Assembly: GCA_902567235.1 (NCBI GenBank) | Contig: CACFLX010000004.1 | Location: 27,473-91,472, forward strand | Length of the DNA stretch: 64,000 bases | Source: an uncultured Pelagibacteraceae bacterium | GTDB lineage: Bacteria > Pseudomonadota > Alphaproteobacteria > Pelagibacterales > Pelagibacteraceae | Direction of reading: 5' to 3' | Shown here: positions 30,870 to 40,882 of the stretch, piece after piece | Position numbering within the stretch: the stretch's first letter is position 1 | Layout of the letters: every line of letters starts with the position of its first letter | Program-made: the position numbers and the translations under genes | Notes under the pieces: model-generated | The model's input: only the letters and a program-made list of their open reading frames with translations | Databases searched by the model: none | What the model was told of the DNA's origin: nothing

Positions 30870-31763
30870 ATGAGTACTACAAAAAACTATAATCTGCCAA
30901 TACTTTCAAATGAGGGTGGTCTTACAGCTTATTTGGCGCAAATAAAAAAATTCCCTATGCTAGATGCTGAAGAAGAATATATGTTGGCAAAAAATTGGAA
31001 AAAAACTGGAAATTTAAAATCTGCTGAAAAATTAGTTACTAGCCACTTAAGATTGGTGGCTAAGATTGCAATGGGATACAAAGGATACGGTTTACCAATT
31101 AATGAAATGATATCAGAAGGTAATGTTGGCCTAATGCAGGCAGTAAAAAAATTTGAACCCGAAAAAGGTTTTAGACTAGCAACTTATGCAATGTGGTGGA
31201 TTAAAGCTTCTATACAAGAATATATTTTAAGATCTTGGAGTTTGGTTAAAATTGGAACAACTACAGCTCAAAAAAAACTATTCTTTAATTTAAAAAAATT
31301 AAAAAATCAAATTGCTCCAAAAAGTGAGGGTGACTTAAGAAACGAACATGTAACAGAAATTGCAAATAAATTAGACGTTAAGGAAGATGAAGTAGTTTCT
31401 ATGAATAGAAGATTGGCTGGCAAAGAACATTCTTTAAATGCCCCTGTTGGTGAAGATGGTGATCAATGGCAAGATTGGGTTGTTGATAAAGAAATGGACC
31501 AGGAACTAAAATTTGCTCAAAAAGAAGAATTGGATCAAAGAAAAGATCTTTTGAAAGATTCAATAAAAATTTTAAACGATAGAGAAAGAGAAATTTTATA
31601 TTCAAGAAGATTAACTGACGAACCTTCAACATTAGAAGATTTAAGTAAAAAATTTAAAATAAGTAGAGAAAGAATTAGACAGATAGAAAATAAAGCATTT
31701 GAAAAACTTCAAAAACATATGCTCAACTCTGCTAAATCAAAAAATCTTTTACCAGCAAATTAG
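30870..31763 (+). CDS. rpoH: RNA polymerase heat-shock sigma factor (sigma-32)
   Basis: 297 aa group 3 sigma factor. Region 2: [43 protein letters not shown] and [21 protein letters not shown]; the RpoH box [10 protein letters not shown] distinguishes it from other sigmas; region 4.2 helix-turn-helix [26 protein letters not shown]. Directs heat-shock promoters; candidate CTTG-N17/18-CYTA sites lie upstream of hflK and ftsH here. Its end overlaps convergent purA by 4 bp. Confidence 0.97.
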   Translation: MSTTKNYNLPILSNEGGLTAYLAQIKKFPMLDAEEEYMLAKNWKKTGNLKSAEKLVTSHLRLVAKIAMGYKGYGLPINEMISEGNVGLMQAVKKFEPEKGFRLATYAMWWIKASIQEYILRSWSLVKIGTTTAQKKLFFNLKKLKNQIAPKSEGDLRNEHVTEIANKLDVKEDEVVSMNRRLAGKEHSLNAPVGEDGDQWQDWVVDKEMDQELKFAQKEELDQRKDLLKDSIKILNDREREILYSRRLTDEPSTLEDLSKKFKISRERIRQIENKAFEKLQKHMLNSAKSKNLLPAN

Positions 31764-33052
31764 CTTTTAAAAGGATCAACTATTAATATAGTATCATTTC
31801 TTTCTGGGCTTGTTGAAATACTAGCAACTTTTGTTTGTATAAATTTTTCTAATTCTTTAATATAATTTTTTGCATTTTCAGGAAGATCTTGAAATTTTTT
31901 TATACCTTTTGTTGAACAATTCCAACCTTTAAAAGTTTTGTAAATTGGTTTTGCTTTTAATTGATCATTTACAGCTGCTGGTAAATAATCCATTTTTTTT
32001 CCATCAACTTCATATGCAATACACATCTTAATTTCACTTAATTGATCTAAAACATCTAACTTAGTTAATGCTATTCCATCTATCCCAGAAATTTTAATTG
32101 TTTGTCTAACCAAAACACCATCAAACCAACCACACCTTCTTTTTCTACTTGTAACTGTTCCAAATTCTTTTCCTACAGTTCCAAGCTTTTCTCCTATTTC
32201 ATCTTTCAGTTCTGTTGGGAAAGGACCTTCTCCAACTCTAGTCGTATAAGCTTTTGTAATTCCCAAAACATAGTTTATCGAATTAGTACCACAGCCGGAG
32301 CCTGTTGCAGCAGCTGAAGCAACAGTATTTGATGATGTAACGAATGGATAAGTGCCATGATCAACATCAAGTAAAATACCTTGTGCACCTTCAAATAATA
32401 TTTTTTTTCCTTGTGATTTAAACTCATCTATTTTTTTCCATACTGGTTGTGAATACTTCAAAATTTCTGGTGCTATACTTAATAAATTTTCCTTTAATTT
32501 ATCTTTTTTGTAAATTTCTTTTCCTAATCCTTTTCTTATTGCATTATGATGCATTAAAACAGTTTCTAATCTATGATCTAAATTTTTCTCAGAAATTAAG
32601 TCCATCACTCTTATCGATCTTCTGCCTACTTTATCTTCATATGCTGGACCAATTCCTCTTCTTGTTGTTCCTATTTTGGCTTTTCCAGCTGCATCTTCTC
32701 TTATTTCATCCATTTCTCTATGAAATGGTAAAATTAAATTTGCAGCCTCTGAAACAATTAAATTTTTTTGATTTACTTCAACGCCTTTTAATTTAATTTC
32801 ATTAATTTCATCTAATAAAGCCCAAGGATCAACAACAACACCATTTCCAATAATTGATACTTTATCTTTTCTTACAATTCCTGAGGGTAATAATCTCAGT
32901 TTATATGTTACCCCATCAATTACTAAAGTGTGTCCCGCATTGTGCCCTCCTTGAAACCTTACAACAACATCGGCCTCACTAGAAAGCCAATCAACAATCT
33001 TTCCTTTGCCCTCATCTCCCCATTGAGATCCAACAATTGCTACATTTTTCAT
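31760..33052 (-). CDS. purA: Adenylosuccinate synthetase
   Basis: GTP-dependent IMP to adenylosuccinate, first AMP-specific step. 430 aa with [49 protein letters not shown] and the C-terminal [12 protein letters not shown] and [10 protein letters not shown] segments, all intact. Overlaps thiD by 4 bp, part of a dense purA-thiD-glmM-folP-ftsH minus-strand run (listed against transcription order). Confidence 0.98.
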   Translation of the reverse strand: MKNVAIVGSQWGDEGKGKIVDWLSSEADVVVRFQGGHNAGHTLVIDGVTYKLRLLPSGIVRKDKVSIIGNGVVVDPWALLDEINEIKLKGVEVNQKNLIVSEAANLILPFHREMDEIREDAAGKAKIGTTRRGIGPAYEDKVGRRSIRVMDLISEKNLDHRLETVLMHHNAIRKGLGKEIYKKDKLKENLLSIAPEILKYSQPVWKKIDEFKSQGKKILFEGAQGILLDVDHGTYPFVTSSNTVASAAATGSGCGTNSINYVLGITKAYTTRVGEGPFPTELKDEIGEKLGTVGKEFGTVTSRKRRCGWFDGVLVRQTIKISGIDGIALTKLDVLDQLSEIKMCIAYEVDGKKMDYLPAAVNDQLKAKPIYKTFKGWNCSTKGIKKFQDLPENAKNYIKELEKFIQTKVASISTSPERNDTILIVDPFKS

Positions 33053-33861
33053 TTAAATTTTTTATTTATATTTATTGTACTTAAATGATTTATTGGTCCA
33101 TTACCCCTACCATACTTTGGTCCTGTACCAATCGAATGATTAACATACTTAATTGCCATCTCACAAGATTTCTTTAATGTTTTTCCACATGAATAATATG
33201 TGGCAATAGCGCTAGACAATGTACAGCCTGTACCATGAGTATTTTTAGTATGAATTTTTTTGTTTTTAAAAGTTAATATTTCATTTTTATTTATAAAAAT
33301 ATCTTGCATTATTTTTGATTTAAGGTGTCCACCTTTTATCAATACACTTTTTGCTCCCATACCCATTAAAATTCTTGCAGCAATAATCATATCGTTTACC
33401 GAAGAAATTCTTTTTTTTGTCAATATTTCTGCTTCTGGAATATTGGGAGTTATCAAGCTAACCTTTTTTATTAGTTTTGATTTTAAAATTTTAATTGAAT
33501 TATTATCAATTAATTTAGCTCCTCCTTTGGCAACCATAACTGGATCGAGGATAATTTTTTTTACATTTATTTTATTTAAGGATTTTAATACTGCATTAAT
33601 AACTTTAACTGAATGCAACATTCCAATTTTAATTGCATCAGGTTTAATATCTTTTGATGTAAATTCTATTTGTTTTGATATCTCTAACGGTGTTATAGAT
33701 TTAATCGATTTTATACCAGTAGTATTTTGAGAGGTTACAGCAGTTATTGCGGTCATGGCGTATGAACCAAGTGCTGTAACAGTTTTAATATCAGCCTGTA
33801 TGCCAGCACCCCCTGAAGAATCGGATCCTGCAATTATTAAAATTTTTGATTTAGGTTTCAA
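33049..33861 (-). CDS. thiD: Hydroxymethylpyrimidine (phosphate) kinase
   Basis: Phosphorylates HMP and HMP-P for thiamine synthesis. 270 aa ribokinase fold: [24 protein letters not shown] at the start, [13 protein letters not shown] in the middle and [20 protein letters not shown] with the anion hole and catalytic base. Useful to SAR11, which is known to lack ThiC and to import HMP. Overlaps purA and glmM by 4 bp at either end. Confidence 0.95.
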   Translation of the reverse strand: MKPKSKILIIAGSDSSGGAGIQADIKTVTALGSYAMTAITAVTSQNTTGIKSIKSITPLEISKQIEFTSKDIKPDAIKIGMLHSVKVINAVLKSLNKINVKKIILDPVMVAKGGAKLIDNNSIKILKSKLIKKVSLITPNIPEAEILTKKRISSVNDMIIAARILMGMGAKSVLIKGGHLKSKIMQDIFINKNEILTFKNKKIHTKNTHGTGCTLSSAIATYYSCGKTLKKSCEMAIKYVNHSIGTGPKYGRGNGPINHLSTININKKFK

Positions 33862-35192
33862 TGCTTTATTGACCTTCTAATTATTTTTATACACTTTATA
33901 ATCGTATTTTTATTATGTGACTCTCCCATAATTCTAATTTTTGATTCTGTTCCTGATTTTCTTACCAAAAGTCTTCCATTTCGTCCCATTAGTTTGTTAG
34001 CTTTTTTAATTGCTTTTCTGCACGTTAATTTATTTATTATATTCTTATCTCTTACAAAAATATTTTCTAAAATTTGTGGCATTGGTTTAAATACATTTAA
34101 TAAATCACTAGCCTTTACTCCTTTTCTCATTGAAAATAAAACTTCTAAAGCTACTAACATTCCATCACCTGTAGTTGCAAATTTTCCTAATATGATATGG
34201 CCCGATTGTTCTCCTCCTAAATTAAACTTATTTTTTTGCATTTTTTCTTTAACATATCTATCTCCTACTTTAGATCTTAAAAATTTTATTTTCTGTTCTT
34301 TAAAATAATTTTGAAGTCCATAATTAGACATTAAAGTTCCAACCACTCCTCCTCTTAGAATTTTTTTTTTTTTCCATCTTTTTGCAAGCATTGCTATAAT
34401 CTGGTCGCCATCAACTATAGTTCCTTTTTCATCACACAAAATGACTCTATCGGCATCACCATCTAATGATATTCCCAGATCAACTCTATACTTTTTAACT
34501 AAAGATTTAATTCTTTGTGGAAAAGTGGATCCACAATTTTTATTAATATTTAATCCATTTGGAGAAGTACCAGCATTATAAACTTTTGCCCCTAAAGATT
34601 TTAAAAGTTTTGGGCCCAATTTATACCCAGCGCCATTTGCACAATCTATAGCAATTTTAATTCCTTTTAATCTAAAGCTATCAGGAAAATTGGATTTTAG
34701 AATTTCAATATATCTATCATCAGCATTCTCTAGCCTTTTAACTCTGCCAAGTATATTTGGTTTTGATAAGTTTTTTGTAATTTTTGAATCTATTAATTTT
34801 TCAATTTTTTTTTCAATTTTATCAGATAATTTTAACCCATCGGGTCCAAATAATTTTAATCCATTATCAAAATAAGGGTTATGAGAGGCCGTTATCATGA
34901 TACCCATATTTGCCTTCATTCTTTTTGTCAATATAGCAAGGCCATTGGTTGGCAAAGGTCCTAATGTATAAACATGCATTCCTGCTGATGCTAAACCTGA
35001 TACGAGAGCAGGTTCAAGAGTATAACCTGATAACCTTGTATCTTTTGCAATAATTGCTGTTTGCTTATTTTTTTTTAAATTTTTAAAGTATGTTCCCGCA
35101 GCTAAACCAAACTTAAAAAACATTTCTCCATTAATATTCCCCTGATTTACTTTTCCTCTAATTCCATCAGTACCAAAATATTTTTTTGACAT
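33858..35192 (-). CDS. glmM: Phosphoglucosamine mutase
   Basis: Converts glucosamine-6-P to glucosamine-1-P for peptidoglycan and LPS. 444 aa. FGTDGIRGKVNQG at the start, the phosphoserine loop MGIMITASHNPYFDNGLKLFG, the metal loop SLDGDADRVILCDE, sugar-binding GGEQSGHIIL and phosphate-binding RKSGTESKIRIMGE. Coupled to thiD (4 bp overlap) and folP (1 bp overlap). The folP-glmM-ftsH neighbourhood is ancestral in proteobacteria. Confidence 0.97.
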   Translation of the reverse strand: MSKKYFGTDGIRGKVNQGNINGEMFFKFGLAAGTYFKNLKKNKQTAIIAKDTRLSGYTLEPALVSGLASAGMHVYTLGPLPTNGLAILTKRMKANMGIMITASHNPYFDNGLKLFGPDGLKLSDKIEKKIEKLIDSKITKNLSKPNILGRVKRLENADDRYIEILKSNFPDSFRLKGIKIAIDCANGAGYKLGPKLLKSLGAKVYNAGTSPNGLNINKNCGSTFPQRIKSLVKKYRVDLGISLDGDADRVILCDEKGTIVDGDQIIAMLAKRWKKKKILRGGVVGTLMSNYGLQNYFKEQKIKFLRSKVGDRYVKEKMQKNKFNLGGEQSGHIILGKFATTGDGMLVALEVLFSMRKGVKASDLLNVFKPMPQILENIFVRDKNIINKLTCRKAIKKANKLMGRNGRLLVRKSGTESKIRIMGESHNKNTIIKCIKIIRRSIKH

Positions 35193-36244
35193 TATTTAAA
35201 ATTTAACGCTTTAAAAACTTTTATACTTTGGTTCACTTCATTTACATCGTGAACTCTTAATATTTGAATCCCTTGTGTCATTGCATATAAACTTGATGAT
35301 ATCGTACCACCCAATCTTTCTTTACTATCATTTTTTCCAGATAGGTCCTTAATAAATTTTTTTCTAGAAATGCCTAACATTATAGGAAATCCAAGTGAGT
35401 GAAAAATAGAAATATTGTTAATTAGAGTAATATTATGTTTCAAGTTTTTACCAAAACCAATTCCTGGGTCCAAAATAATATTATTATGTTTGATTCCTAA
35501 AGATCTCAATTTTTTTATTTTGTTTTCAAAAAAATCATAGATATCCAAAAGAACATTTTTATAATTTGGATTTTTTTGCATATTTTCTGGAGTTCCTTGC
35601 ATATGATGAATAACGAATGGGATTTTATTTTTTTTTAAAACATTTAAGGTGTTTTCATCATATTCAAAACAAGAAATATCATTTATTAAATTCACTTTAT
35701 TCTTTATTCCTTTTTCCATGATCCAGCTTTTTCTAGTATCTAATGAAATAAATGTATTTAGTTTGCTAATTTTTTTTAAAGTTTTATTGATCCTTTTCCA
35801 TTCTGTTATTTTATTTACACTTTTGGCTCCTGGTCTTGTTGACTCTCCACCTATATCTAAAATTTTGGATCCTCTTTTTATAAGATTTCTTGCATGATTA
35901 AATCCTGAATTTTTTTTATTATATCTTCCTCCATCTGAAAAACTATCTGGTGTTAAATTAATAACACCCATTAAAATTGGAAAGTTTAAAAAATTTAATC
36001 CTTTAAATTTTTTTTTTTTTGTAATTAACTTAATATCTTTTTTAATTTTTTTTTTGATTTTATTACTTTGTTTATTTACTTCACTAATATGAATTTTTTT
36101 TTTATATTTCTTGTTTATAATTTCTATATTATCAAAAGATATTAATTTATTAGCATTTAATGGAAGAGATAACTTTTTTTTAATTTTTTCTATTGAATCT
36201 AGACCATAATAAAAATTACACGCACGTGTGTAATATTTTATCAT
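35192..36244 (-). CDS. folP: Dihydropteroate synthase with N-terminal extension
   Basis: Condenses pABA with the pterin diphosphate. The DHPS barrel begins near residue 88: FPILMGVINLTPDSFSDGGRYN, then ILDIGGESTRPGAKSV, LINDISCF, ILDPGIGFGKNLKHN and LGISRKKFIKDL. The protein is 350 aa, longer than the usual 270-285 because of about 85 extra N-terminal residues (starting MIKYYTRACNFYYGLDS), lysine-rich with no domain I recognise. An extension of this place occurs in some alphaproteobacterial DHPS, but its role is unknown to me. Between ftsH and glmM, as in E. coli. Confidence 0.93.
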   Translation of the reverse strand: MIKYYTRACNFYYGLDSIEKIKKKLSLPLNANKLISFDNIEIINKKYKKKIHISEVNKQSNKIKKKIKKDIKLITKKKKFKGLNFLNFPILMGVINLTPDSFSDGGRYNKKNSGFNHARNLIKRGSKILDIGGESTRPGAKSVNKITEWKRINKTLKKISKLNTFISLDTRKSWIMEKGIKNKVNLINDISCFEYDENTLNVLKKNKIPFVIHHMQGTPENMQKNPNYKNVLLDIYDFFENKIKKLRSLGIKHNNIILDPGIGFGKNLKHNITLINNISIFHSLGFPIMLGISRKKFIKDLSGKNDSKERLGGTISSSLYAMTQGIQILRVHDVNEVNQSIKVFKALNFK

Positions 36245-36250
36245 CTTGAT

Positions 36251-38155
36251 CTAATGAACTATTTTTGGTTTTAATCCTATTGAGCCAAGTGCTGAAGAAT
36301 CTTTATTTTCTTCAACCTTTAAATCTTCTTTATTTTCTGGATATTTATTCTTATTAATTATATTTGCAATTTCTTCACCTGTTAAAGTTTCATAAGTTAA
36401 CAAAGCTTTAGCTATCTTATGTAAATCTTCAATTTTACTAGATAAAATTTGTTTTGCTTGGTTATAGCCCTCGTCGACTAACTTTCTTATTTCTTTATCT
36501 ATTTTTTGAGCAACTGCTTCTGAAACGCTCTGTGTTTGTGTTACAGATCTTCCCAAAAATACTTCTTCTTGGTTTTCTCCATATTCCACAGGGCCTAATT
36601 CTTCACTCATTCCATACTTTGTCACCATGGCTCTCGCAAGTTGGGTGGCTTGGTTAATATCTGATCCACTTCCTCCGCCTGCACCTGTTGATATATTATC
36701 TTTACCAAATATAATTTCTTCTGCTACTCTTCCTCCGAAGCAAACTGCCAATCTAGCTTTAAGATATTTAATAGAATGTCCGTGTTTATCTCTTTCTGGT
36801 AAATTCATCACCATTCCAAGTGCTCTACCTCTTGGTATGATTGTAGCTTTATGAATTGGATCATAGCTAGGCATATTAAATGAAACAAGAGCATGTCCTC
36901 CTTCATGATATGCAGTTAATTTTTTTTCATCTTCTGTCATAACCATTGATCTTCTTTCAGATCCCATCATAACTTTATCTTTTGCTTCTTCAAATTCTTG
37001 ATTGGTAACTATTCTTTTATTTTTTCTTGCTGCTAATAAGGCAGATTCATTAACTAAATTTGCTAGATCCGCTCCTGAAAAACCAGGTGTACCTCTTGCT
37101 ACAGTTCTTAAATTTACGTCTTGTGCCATTGAAATTTTCTTAGCATGTACTTTAAGAATTTTTTCTCTTCCTAGTATATCTGGATTTGAAACAACTACTT
37201 GTCTGTCAAATCTCCCTGGTCTTAAAAGTGCAGGATCTAAAACATCTGGCCTGTTTGTTGCTGCAATTATTATCACACCTTCATTTGTATCAAAGCCATC
37301 CATCTCTACTAATAATTGGTTTAATGTTTGTTCTCTCTCATCATTTCCACCACCAAGTCCTGCACCCCTGCTTCTTCCCACAGCATCTATTTCATCTATG
37401 AAAATTATACATGGTGAATGTTTTTTTCCTTGTTCAAACATATCTCTTACTCTTGATGCACCAACGCCAACAAACATTTCAACAAAATCGGATCCCGATA
37501 TTGTAAAAAATGGAACTCCAGCTTCTCCAGCTATTGCTCTTGCTAACAAAGTTTTTCCTGTTCCTGGTGGACCTACTAATAAACAGCCTCTTGGTATCTT
37601 TCCTCCAAGTCTACTAAATTTTTTTGGATCTCTTAAAAATTCTACTACTTCTTCTACTTCTTCTTTCGCCTCTTCAACACCAGCAACATCATTAAATGTT
37701 ACTTTGCCTTTTAATTCATTCATCATTTTTGCTTTAGATTTTCCAAAGCCCATTGCTCCACCTTTTCCTCCTTGCATCTGTCTCATAAAAAATATCCAGA
37801 CAGCTATAAGCAACAGCATTGGAAACCAAGAAAGAAGTACTCCTAAAATCGAAGGCATTTTTTCTTCTAAAGGAGATGCAGAAATACTAACCCCTTTGTC
37901 TGATAATTTTTCGATCAAATTTGGGTCGTTTGGAGAGTAAGTTATAAACTTTTCTCCATTGGACATTACTCCTTTAATATTATTACCTTGTATTTCAACT
38001 TGAACTACACGGCCGTTATCAACCTCAGATAAAAATTCTGAAAATATAATATTATTTTTTTGAGCAATGGAACCCTGGGGATTTTTAAACATATTATAAA
38101 GACCAATAGTTAAAAAAACTATTACAGCCCACATTGCTAAATTTTTAAAGTTCAT
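36251..38155 (-). CDS. ftsH: ATP-dependent zinc metalloprotease FtsH
   Basis: Membrane-anchored AAA+ protease that degrades misassembled membrane proteins and unstable regulators such as RpoH. 634 aa: two membrane spans ([18 protein letters not shown] and [22 protein letters not shown]) flanking a small periplasmic domain, AAA module ([54 protein letters not shown]), and the zinc protease site [13 protein letters not shown]. Works with HflKC (6.9-8.9 kb). Candidate RpoH promoter immediately upstream. Confidence 0.98.
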   Translation of the reverse strand: MNFKNLAMWAVIVFLTIGLYNMFKNPQGSIAQKNNIIFSEFLSEVDNGRVVQVEIQGNNIKGVMSNGEKFITYSPNDPNLIEKLSDKGVSISASPLEEKMPSILGVLLSWFPMLLLIAVWIFFMRQMQGGKGGAMGFGKSKAKMMNELKGKVTFNDVAGVEEAKEEVEEVVEFLRDPKKFSRLGGKIPRGCLLVGPPGTGKTLLARAIAGEAGVPFFTISGSDFVEMFVGVGASRVRDMFEQGKKHSPCIIFIDEIDAVGRSRGAGLGGGNDEREQTLNQLLVEMDGFDTNEGVIIIAATNRPDVLDPALLRPGRFDRQVVVSNPDILGREKILKVHAKKISMAQDVNLRTVARGTPGFSGADLANLVNESALLAARKNKRIVTNQEFEEAKDKVMMGSERRSMVMTEDEKKLTAYHEGGHALVSFNMPSYDPIHKATIIPRGRALGMVMNLPERDKHGHSIKYLKARLAVCFGGRVAEEIIFGKDNISTGAGGGSGSDINQATQLARAMVTKYGMSEELGPVEYGENQEEVFLGRSVTQTQSVSEAVAQKIDKEIRKLVDEGYNQAKQILSSKIEDLHKIAKALLTYETLTGEEIANIINKNKYPENKEDLKVEENKDSSALGSIGLKPKIVH

Positions 38156-38163
38156 ATAGTTAA

Positions 38164-38190
38164 AGTAAGAATTATTCTAATTTTGACAAG
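38164..38190 (-). promoter_or_regulatory. Candidate RpoH-type promoter for ftsH
   Basis: Minus strand reads CTTG, 17 nt, CTTACT, one mismatch from CTTG-N17-CYTAT. The -10 ends 8 nt before the ATG, so the leader would be about one to three bases. The same sequence also offers TTGTCA-N16-TACTTT, so a sigma-70 reading is possible. Confidence 0.35.
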
Positions 38191-38219
38191 TGCTAAATTG
38201 TTGCAAAAATGTATTTTTT

Positions 38220-39263
38220 TCACTTTTCCTCACTAATAATAAAAGAATTATTGATTTTTTCCAATATACATCCAGAAATATTTATTTTTTTAATCTCCCC
38301 AGATCTAATCTTTGACAATAATTGATCAATACTTTTGCCCCTTGGAGGGTAATATTTATTACCAACTTTTTTAAATAAATTGGTTATTGATCTAAAAACG
38401 ATTTCATGAGGTTGTTTAAAAAAGTTATTGCTCAAAATATAACATTTCTTATATTTAAAATATTTTGAATTATTTTTTATATTTTCACCAACATAATAAT
38501 TTATAGTAAAATTAGAATCGCTAAGATTATTAATTGTTAATTTTAGCTTCTCAAAATCTAAACCTTCAAGTTTTAAATTTTTTATTAAGTTTCTCACTCT
38601 AATTCTTTTAAAATTAGTATTATTATTTGAAGGATCTTCGAATTTAGATTTAAATACTCTTTTAGATATGTGCTCTAATTGATTTTTTCTAAAATTAATT
38701 AAAGGTCTTAAGATTTTTAAATTATTATTATATTTTATTTTTATTTGCCTAAAAGAAACTAAACCTTTTAAGCCTGAGCCTCTTAAAAGTCTAATTATAA
38801 AATTCTCATACAGATCATCTAAATGATGTCCTACAAAAATATGATTTACTTTATCTTTTAAACATTCTTTATAAATTAAACTATATCTTTTTTTTCTTGC
38901 AACGGACTGTATGTTGGATTTCGGCTTCTTTCCTTTCCAACTTAACATTTTACAATTTATATCAAATTTTTTGAGTAAGAAATTTAATTGTTTTGCTTCT
39001 TTAGATGATTCTTTTCTCAATTTATGATCAACATGATAAAATTTAACTGTAACATTGTTTAATATAGAATAACACTTTGAAAGATATGCTAATGATAAGC
39101 TGTCAACGCCTCCTGAAACTGCCACTGAGAAACTAAATTTATTTAAATTAGATTTTATAAAATCATCAAAATCTTTATAGATTTTACTAACTTTTGGATT
39201 TTTTAAATGAATTAATAATTTGTTATGAATTTTCTTTTTTGCACTCAAACTTTTTTTCTTCAT
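38220..39263 (-). CDS. tilS: tRNA(Ile)-lysidine synthase
   Basis: Modifies C34 of the CAU tRNA-Ile to lysidine so that it reads AUA. PP-loop motif AVSGGVDSLSLAYLSK, then HVDHKLRKESSKEAKQL and GHHLDDLYENFIIRLLRGSGLKGL, which are family features. I prefer the start at 39263 (MKKKSLSAKKK); the track's 39317 lies deeper in cpoB. Even so it overlaps cpoB by 41 bp. The C-terminal half is poorly conserved but the length (about 347 aa) is reasonable. Order cpoB-tilS-ftsH is typical of alphaproteobacteria. Confidence 0.92.
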   Translation of the reverse strand: MKKKSLSAKKKIHNKLLIHLKNPKVSKIYKDFDDFIKSNLNKFSFSVAVSGGVDSLSLAYLSKCYSILNNVTVKFYHVDHKLRKESSKEAKQLNFLLKKFDINCKMLSWKGKKPKSNIQSVARKKRYSLIYKECLKDKVNHIFVGHHLDDLYENFIIRLLRGSGLKGLVSFRQIKIKYNNNLKILRPLINFRKNQLEHISKRVFKSKFEDPSNNNTNFKRIRVRNLIKNLKLEGLDFEKLKLTINNLSDSNFTINYYVGENIKNNSKYFKYKKCYILSNNFFKQPHEIVFRSITNLFKKVGNKYYPPRGKSIDQLLSKIRSGEIKKINISGCILEKINNSFIISEEK

Positions 39264-40221
39264 ATTTAGCTTTTTGAAGAACAGATTGATTTGCTTTAGG
39301 ATATTGTTTTTTAACACCAGTAATCATTAAGCAACCCTGATCTTTTTCTCCTATTTGAACTAATGATACTCCAAGTTTTAATAAATTTATAGGAGCCTTT
39401 TTACTTTTTGGATATTTTTGGTAACCTTCAAGATATGCAGAGGCAGCATCTGTATATAATTGTCTAATTCTAAAAGTTTCAGCATACCAATATTGAGCAC
39501 TCCCAGCCAACTCATGGTCTGGATTGGTAAGAACAAACTCTCTGAATGCTCTTTCAGCAGTATTATAATCCCCTACTTTTAATAAGTTTGTGGCAAACTC
39601 GTATTGATCACCAATTGAAGCTTCGGGCAAAATTTTTTCTTCTGCTTGGAATGTTTCGGTAACCACTGCAGCAGTAGTATCTACTGATTGAGTTATTTGA
39701 TTTTCTAAATTAGTTTCTGTATCTTTATAAGAAATTGAACCTAAATCTTGTGGCTCGGATGAACCAGGAAGAATTTTATTTTCATTTTGATCATTTGCAG
39801 AAGACAATTGTCCTTCTTCTGTTATACCATTAATTCTTCTGCCTTCTTCAATTTGTTGAAATCTTAATTGATTATCTGCTTGTATCTTTGAAAGTCTTGA
39901 AGATAATTTGTCAACTTTAAAAGTTATTTCTTCAAATTTATTTGTTAACTCCTGAAACTGTTTTTCGATTTCAGATAATTTAAGTAAATGCCTAGTTAAA
40001 ACTTCTTCTGAGTTCTGATCAATATTACTAATACTAGTATCAGTTTCTTCACTTGAAGAAAAATCTTCAGAATACACTGCTCTTTCTAATGTTTTTAAAT
40101 CTTTTTGAATTAATTCTATTATTTCTTTTAAATTATGATTATCAGAATATGATTGGTTCGGAAAATTGAAAGTCAGTATTATTAAAAATAAATATAAATA
40201 ATATTTTAATTTAAACATCAA
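39223..40221 (-). CDS. cpoB: Tol-Pal system coordinator CpoB (YbgF)
   Basis: Periplasmic protein linking Tol-Pal constriction with peptidoglycan synthesis. 332 aa: signal peptide (YLYLFLIILTFNFPNQSYS), a coiled-coil region (KLSEIEKQFQELTNKFEEITFKVDKLSSRLSKIQ), a Ser/Thr/Glu-rich linker, then C-terminal TPR repeats (DQYEFATNLLKVGDYNTAERAFREFV; AQYWYAETFRIRQLYTDAASAYLEGYQKYP). Follows pal after a strong terminator, so probably has its own promoter. Confidence 0.93.
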   Translation of the reverse strand: MMFKLKYYLYLFLIILTFNFPNQSYSDNHNLKEIIELIQKDLKTLERAVYSEDFSSSEETDTSISNIDQNSEEVLTRHLLKLSEIEKQFQELTNKFEEITFKVDKLSSRLSKIQADNQLRFQQIEEGRRINGITEEGQLSSANDQNENKILPGSSEPQDLGSISYKDTETNLENQITQSVDTTAAVVTETFQAEEKILPEASIGDQYEFATNLLKVGDYNTAERAFREFVLTNPDHELAGSAQYWYAETFRIRQLYTDAASAYLEGYQKYPKSKKAPINLLKLGVSLVQIGEKDQGCLMITGVKKQYPKANQSVLQKAKYEEKKFECKKENS

Positions 40222-40244
40222 TTATATTTGTAATTATAATCATG

Positions 40245-40288
40245 GCAAAAAAAAGACCTTATAAACTATTAAAAGTTTATAAGGTCTT
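40245..40288 (-). terminator. Rho-independent terminator after pal
   Basis: Minus strand: AAGACCTTATAAACT, 6-nt loop, AGTTTATAAGGTCTT, then a run of T. The 15-bp stem is perfect and the T tract follows directly. It lies 16 bp after the pal stop and before cpoB; the clearest intrinsic terminator I saw in the window. Confidence 0.9.
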
Positions 40289-40303
40289 AATTATTAAAAT
40301 TTA

Positions 40304-40792
40304 TTAATTTGCTTTAACCGTAACTGATCTTCTATTTTTTGACCAGGCTAAAGGATTAGATCCTGAATCAACAGGTCTCTCTTTTCCATAACTAATTACA
40401 GAAATTCTACTAGACGATATTCCATAAGTCATTAAATAGTCTTTTGCAGAATTAGCTCTTCTTTCACCCAATGCTAAGTTATATTCTCTTGTTCCTCTTT
40501 CATCGGCATGTCCTTCAAGCACAACAGTTATTTCAGAATTTTTTCTTAACCAAGCGGCTTGCTTTCTTAAAGTTTCTCTTGAAGCAGTTGTTAGAACTGA
40601 TTCATTTGTAGCAAAGAAAACTCTATCAGCAACTCCATCTGCTAAATATTCAACTGTGTCTGTACCGGTATACACATCACCTTGCATTTGTCCGTCCATT
40701 TTTTTAGTAGTTGTTTGCGTTGCGCACGCAGACAACACAAAGCTAAAAAATAGAACTACGAAAATATTTTTGTAAATTTTTCCTAAATCCAT
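40304..40792 (-). CDS. pal: Peptidoglycan-associated lipoprotein
   Basis: Outer-membrane lipoprotein of the Tol-Pal complex. 162 aa: signal peptide with lipobox LSACATQ (acylated Cys), Thr-rich linker, and the OmpA-like peptidoglycan-binding domain FATNESVLTTASRETLRKQAAWL ... VVLEGHADERGTREYNLALGERRA. The TolB-facing GHADERGT motif is intact. Ends in the strong terminator at 40245-40288. Lies 90 bp downstream of tolB. Confidence 0.97.
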   Translation of the reverse strand: MDLGKIYKNIFVVLFFSFVLSACATQTTTKKMDGQMQGDVYTGTDTVEYLADGVADRVFFATNESVLTTASRETLRKQAAWLRKNSEITVVLEGHADERGTREYNLALGERRANSAKDYLMTYGISSSRISVISYGKERPVDSGSNPLAWSKNRRSVTVKAN

Positions 40793-40882
40793 TACTGCTC
40801 CTTAAATCTGTTTTTATTAACTTTTTCACAACTAAATAGATCTTACAAGCCTAAAAATCAATATATTTTATTGAAAAAACTA

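Noticed and set aside
33260-33730. 156-aa plus-strand ORF
   Set aside because: Shadow of thiD; no recognisable features, composition mirrors the antisense of an AT-rich gene.
37002-37940. 312-aa plus-strand ORF
   Set aside because: Lies wholly antisense to the conserved AAA domain of ftsH; Ser/Pro-rich shadow frame.
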